This document shows positions 6,332 through 6,809 of a DNA stretch of 6,809 nt, piece after piece. The notes below the pieces were generated by a model. It was not told the origin of the DNA and ran no database searches. It was given only the letters and a program-made list of their open reading frames with translations. Positions within the stretch are counted from its first letter, which is position 1, and each line of letters begins with the position of its first letter. The stretch is from Luminiphilus sp. Its GTDB lineage: Bacteria; Pseudomonadota; Gammaproteobacteria; Pseudomonadales; Halieaceae. The DNA lies in assembly GCA_024638905.1 (NCBI GenBank), contig JAHEJH010000059.1, positions 1 to 6,809 on the forward strand, given 5' to 3'. Position numbers and translations under genes: made by a program.

Positions 6332-6346
6332 CGGGTGGGGTTGATC

Positions 6347-6502
6347 ATGCCTCATGACACTGGCGCGATCACGCTGCTCATTTTGGCTGCCGCCCTTGCG
6401 GTGGGCGTGCTGGGCGTCAGCGAGCGGGTACAATCGCACCCCAATGCTCACTCCCCCTCGCAAACCTTGCACTACGCTGATTGGCGGGAATCCCAAGAGT
6501 AA
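6347..6502 (+). CDS. 51-residue putative single-span membrane protein
   Basis: A short open frame beginning 15 nt after the 114-residue gene, with a G-rich possible ribosome site (GGGTGGGG, 6333-6340) 6 nt before the ATG. Residues 7-24 form one hydrophobic span of Ala, Leu, Val, Ile and Gly, preceded by Met-Pro-His-Asp and followed by a polar tail rich in Ser, His, Gln and Glu. Tyr43-Ala-Asp-Trp-Arg47 repeats the motif and spacing seen in the upstream gene, suggesting a shortened paralogue. No family is recognised. It ends 70 nt before cysC. Evidence for a real gene is the signal-like span, spacing and shared motif; the short length keeps confidence moderate. Confidence 0.5.
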   Translation: MPHDTGAITLLILAAALAVGVLGVSERVQSHPNAHSPSQTLHYADWRESQE

Positions 6503-6517
6503 ATCTGCCTTCACCCT

Positions 6518-6545
6518 TTTCTGTACCGCACCCGCCGCGTAGAAT
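6518..6545 (+). promoter_or_regulatory. Probable sigma-70 type promoter for cysC
   Basis: TAGAAT at 6540-6545 matches five of six bases of the -10 consensus. A weak -35-like TTTCTG at 6518-6523 is 16 bp upstream. Transcription would begin near 6552, giving a leader of about 20 nt before cysC. The -35 match is poor, so an activator may help. No CysB site was recognised. Confidence 0.4.
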
Positions 6546-6572
6546 GCCGCCTCCGTAGTGAGGACCACCCCC

Positions 6573-6809
6573 ATGAGTGAGCAAAAAGCCACCAACGTGC
6601 ACTGGCACGGCGGTGAGATCAATCGCCCCGAACGCGCCCAATTACTGGGTCACGGCGGCGCAACCCTGTGGTTTACCGGCCTCTCGGGTTCAGGCAAGAG
6701 CACCATCGCAGTGGCGCTTGAGCAGGCGCTCTACCAGCGCGGCGTGCTGGTGTACCGACTCGATGGCGACAACATTCGTCTCGGTATCAACAAGAACCTG
6801 GGCTTTAGC
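6573..6809 (+). CDS. cysC: Adenylylsulfate (APS) kinase, 5' part only
   Basis: The first 79 residues are present and the frame is open to the window edge. The N-terminal Asn-Val-His-Trp-His is typical of stand-alone CysC. The Walker A P-loop GLSGSGKST is preceded by Leu-Trp-Phe-Thr, and Leu-Asp-Gly-Asp-Asn-Ile-Arg plus Asn-Leu-Gly-Phe-Ser is the APS-binding DGDN region of the family. The enzyme phosphorylates adenosine 5'-phosphosulfate with ATP to make PAPS, the second step of sulfate activation, in the cytoplasm. The ATG has AGGA (6561-6564) 8 nt upstream. The early Met and N-terminal form favour a separate CysC rather than the C-terminal domain of a CysNC fusion. The SLC13-type permease about 1 kb upstream could supply sulfate. 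Confidence 0.95.
   Translation, partial: MSEQKATNVHWHGGEINRPERAQLLGHGGATLWFTGLSGSGKSTIAVALEQALYQRGVLVYRLDGDNIRLGINKNLGFS

Noticed and set aside
1..6809. CRISPR arrays, tRNA or rRNA genes, insertion sequences
   Set aside because: No regularly spaced direct repeats, tRNA cloverleaf motifs, rRNA signatures or transposase genes were seen.

Overview
The window looks like a GC-rich gammaproteobacterial chromosome. The gene types (exported N-acyl-D-amino-acid deacylase-like amidohydrolase, SnoaL-like and VOC proteins, SDR, stand-alone Rieske oxygenase, SLC13/TrkA-C permease, cysC) resemble marine Halieaceae-type (OM60/NOR5) bacteria. The lineage is my inference from gene content and style, not a database match.

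Layout. Positions 1-1672 hold three tightly packed minus-strand genes: VOC protein, NTF2/SnoaL-like protein, and a secreted amidohydrolase whose 3' part lies outside the window. A 34-bp divergent gap (1673-1706) separates them from a plus-strand set at 1707-5608: short-chain dehydrogenase, Rieske oxygenase alpha subunit, and an SLC13-type permease with two cytoplasmic RCK_C-like domains. Together this reads as a catabolic or transforming module: uptake of an anionic substrate, ring or C-H oxygenation, alcohol/diol dehydrogenation, then processing by small VOC and NTF2-fold enzymes and possibly hydrolysis by the amidohydrolase. No ferredoxin, reductase or oxygenase beta subunit is present, so electron supply must come from elsewhere. 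The substrate cannot be read from the sequence.

Positions 5609-5986 have no convincing gene but are rich in inverted repeats: a nested imperfect repeat (5665-5769), a pair of competing short hairpins (5769-5806), and a two-step stem-loop (5817-5875), followed by a short tract resembling conserved pieces of the yybP-ykoY manganese riboswitch. Next come two small genes: a 114-residue exported protein (5987-6331) and a 51-residue single-membrane-segment protein (6347-6502), which share a similar layout and a Tyr-X-Asp-Trp-Arg motif. The window ends inside cysC (APS kinase), preceded by its own likely promoter.

The permease has two possible jobs: substrate uptake for the oxygenase operon it sits in, or sulfate uptake for the cysC side, since SLC13/TrkA-C permeases are known beside sulfate-activation genes in other gammaproteobacteria. 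The most unusual material is the structured non-coding tract and the paired small proteins; the enzyme cluster is a recognisable type with unknown substrate.
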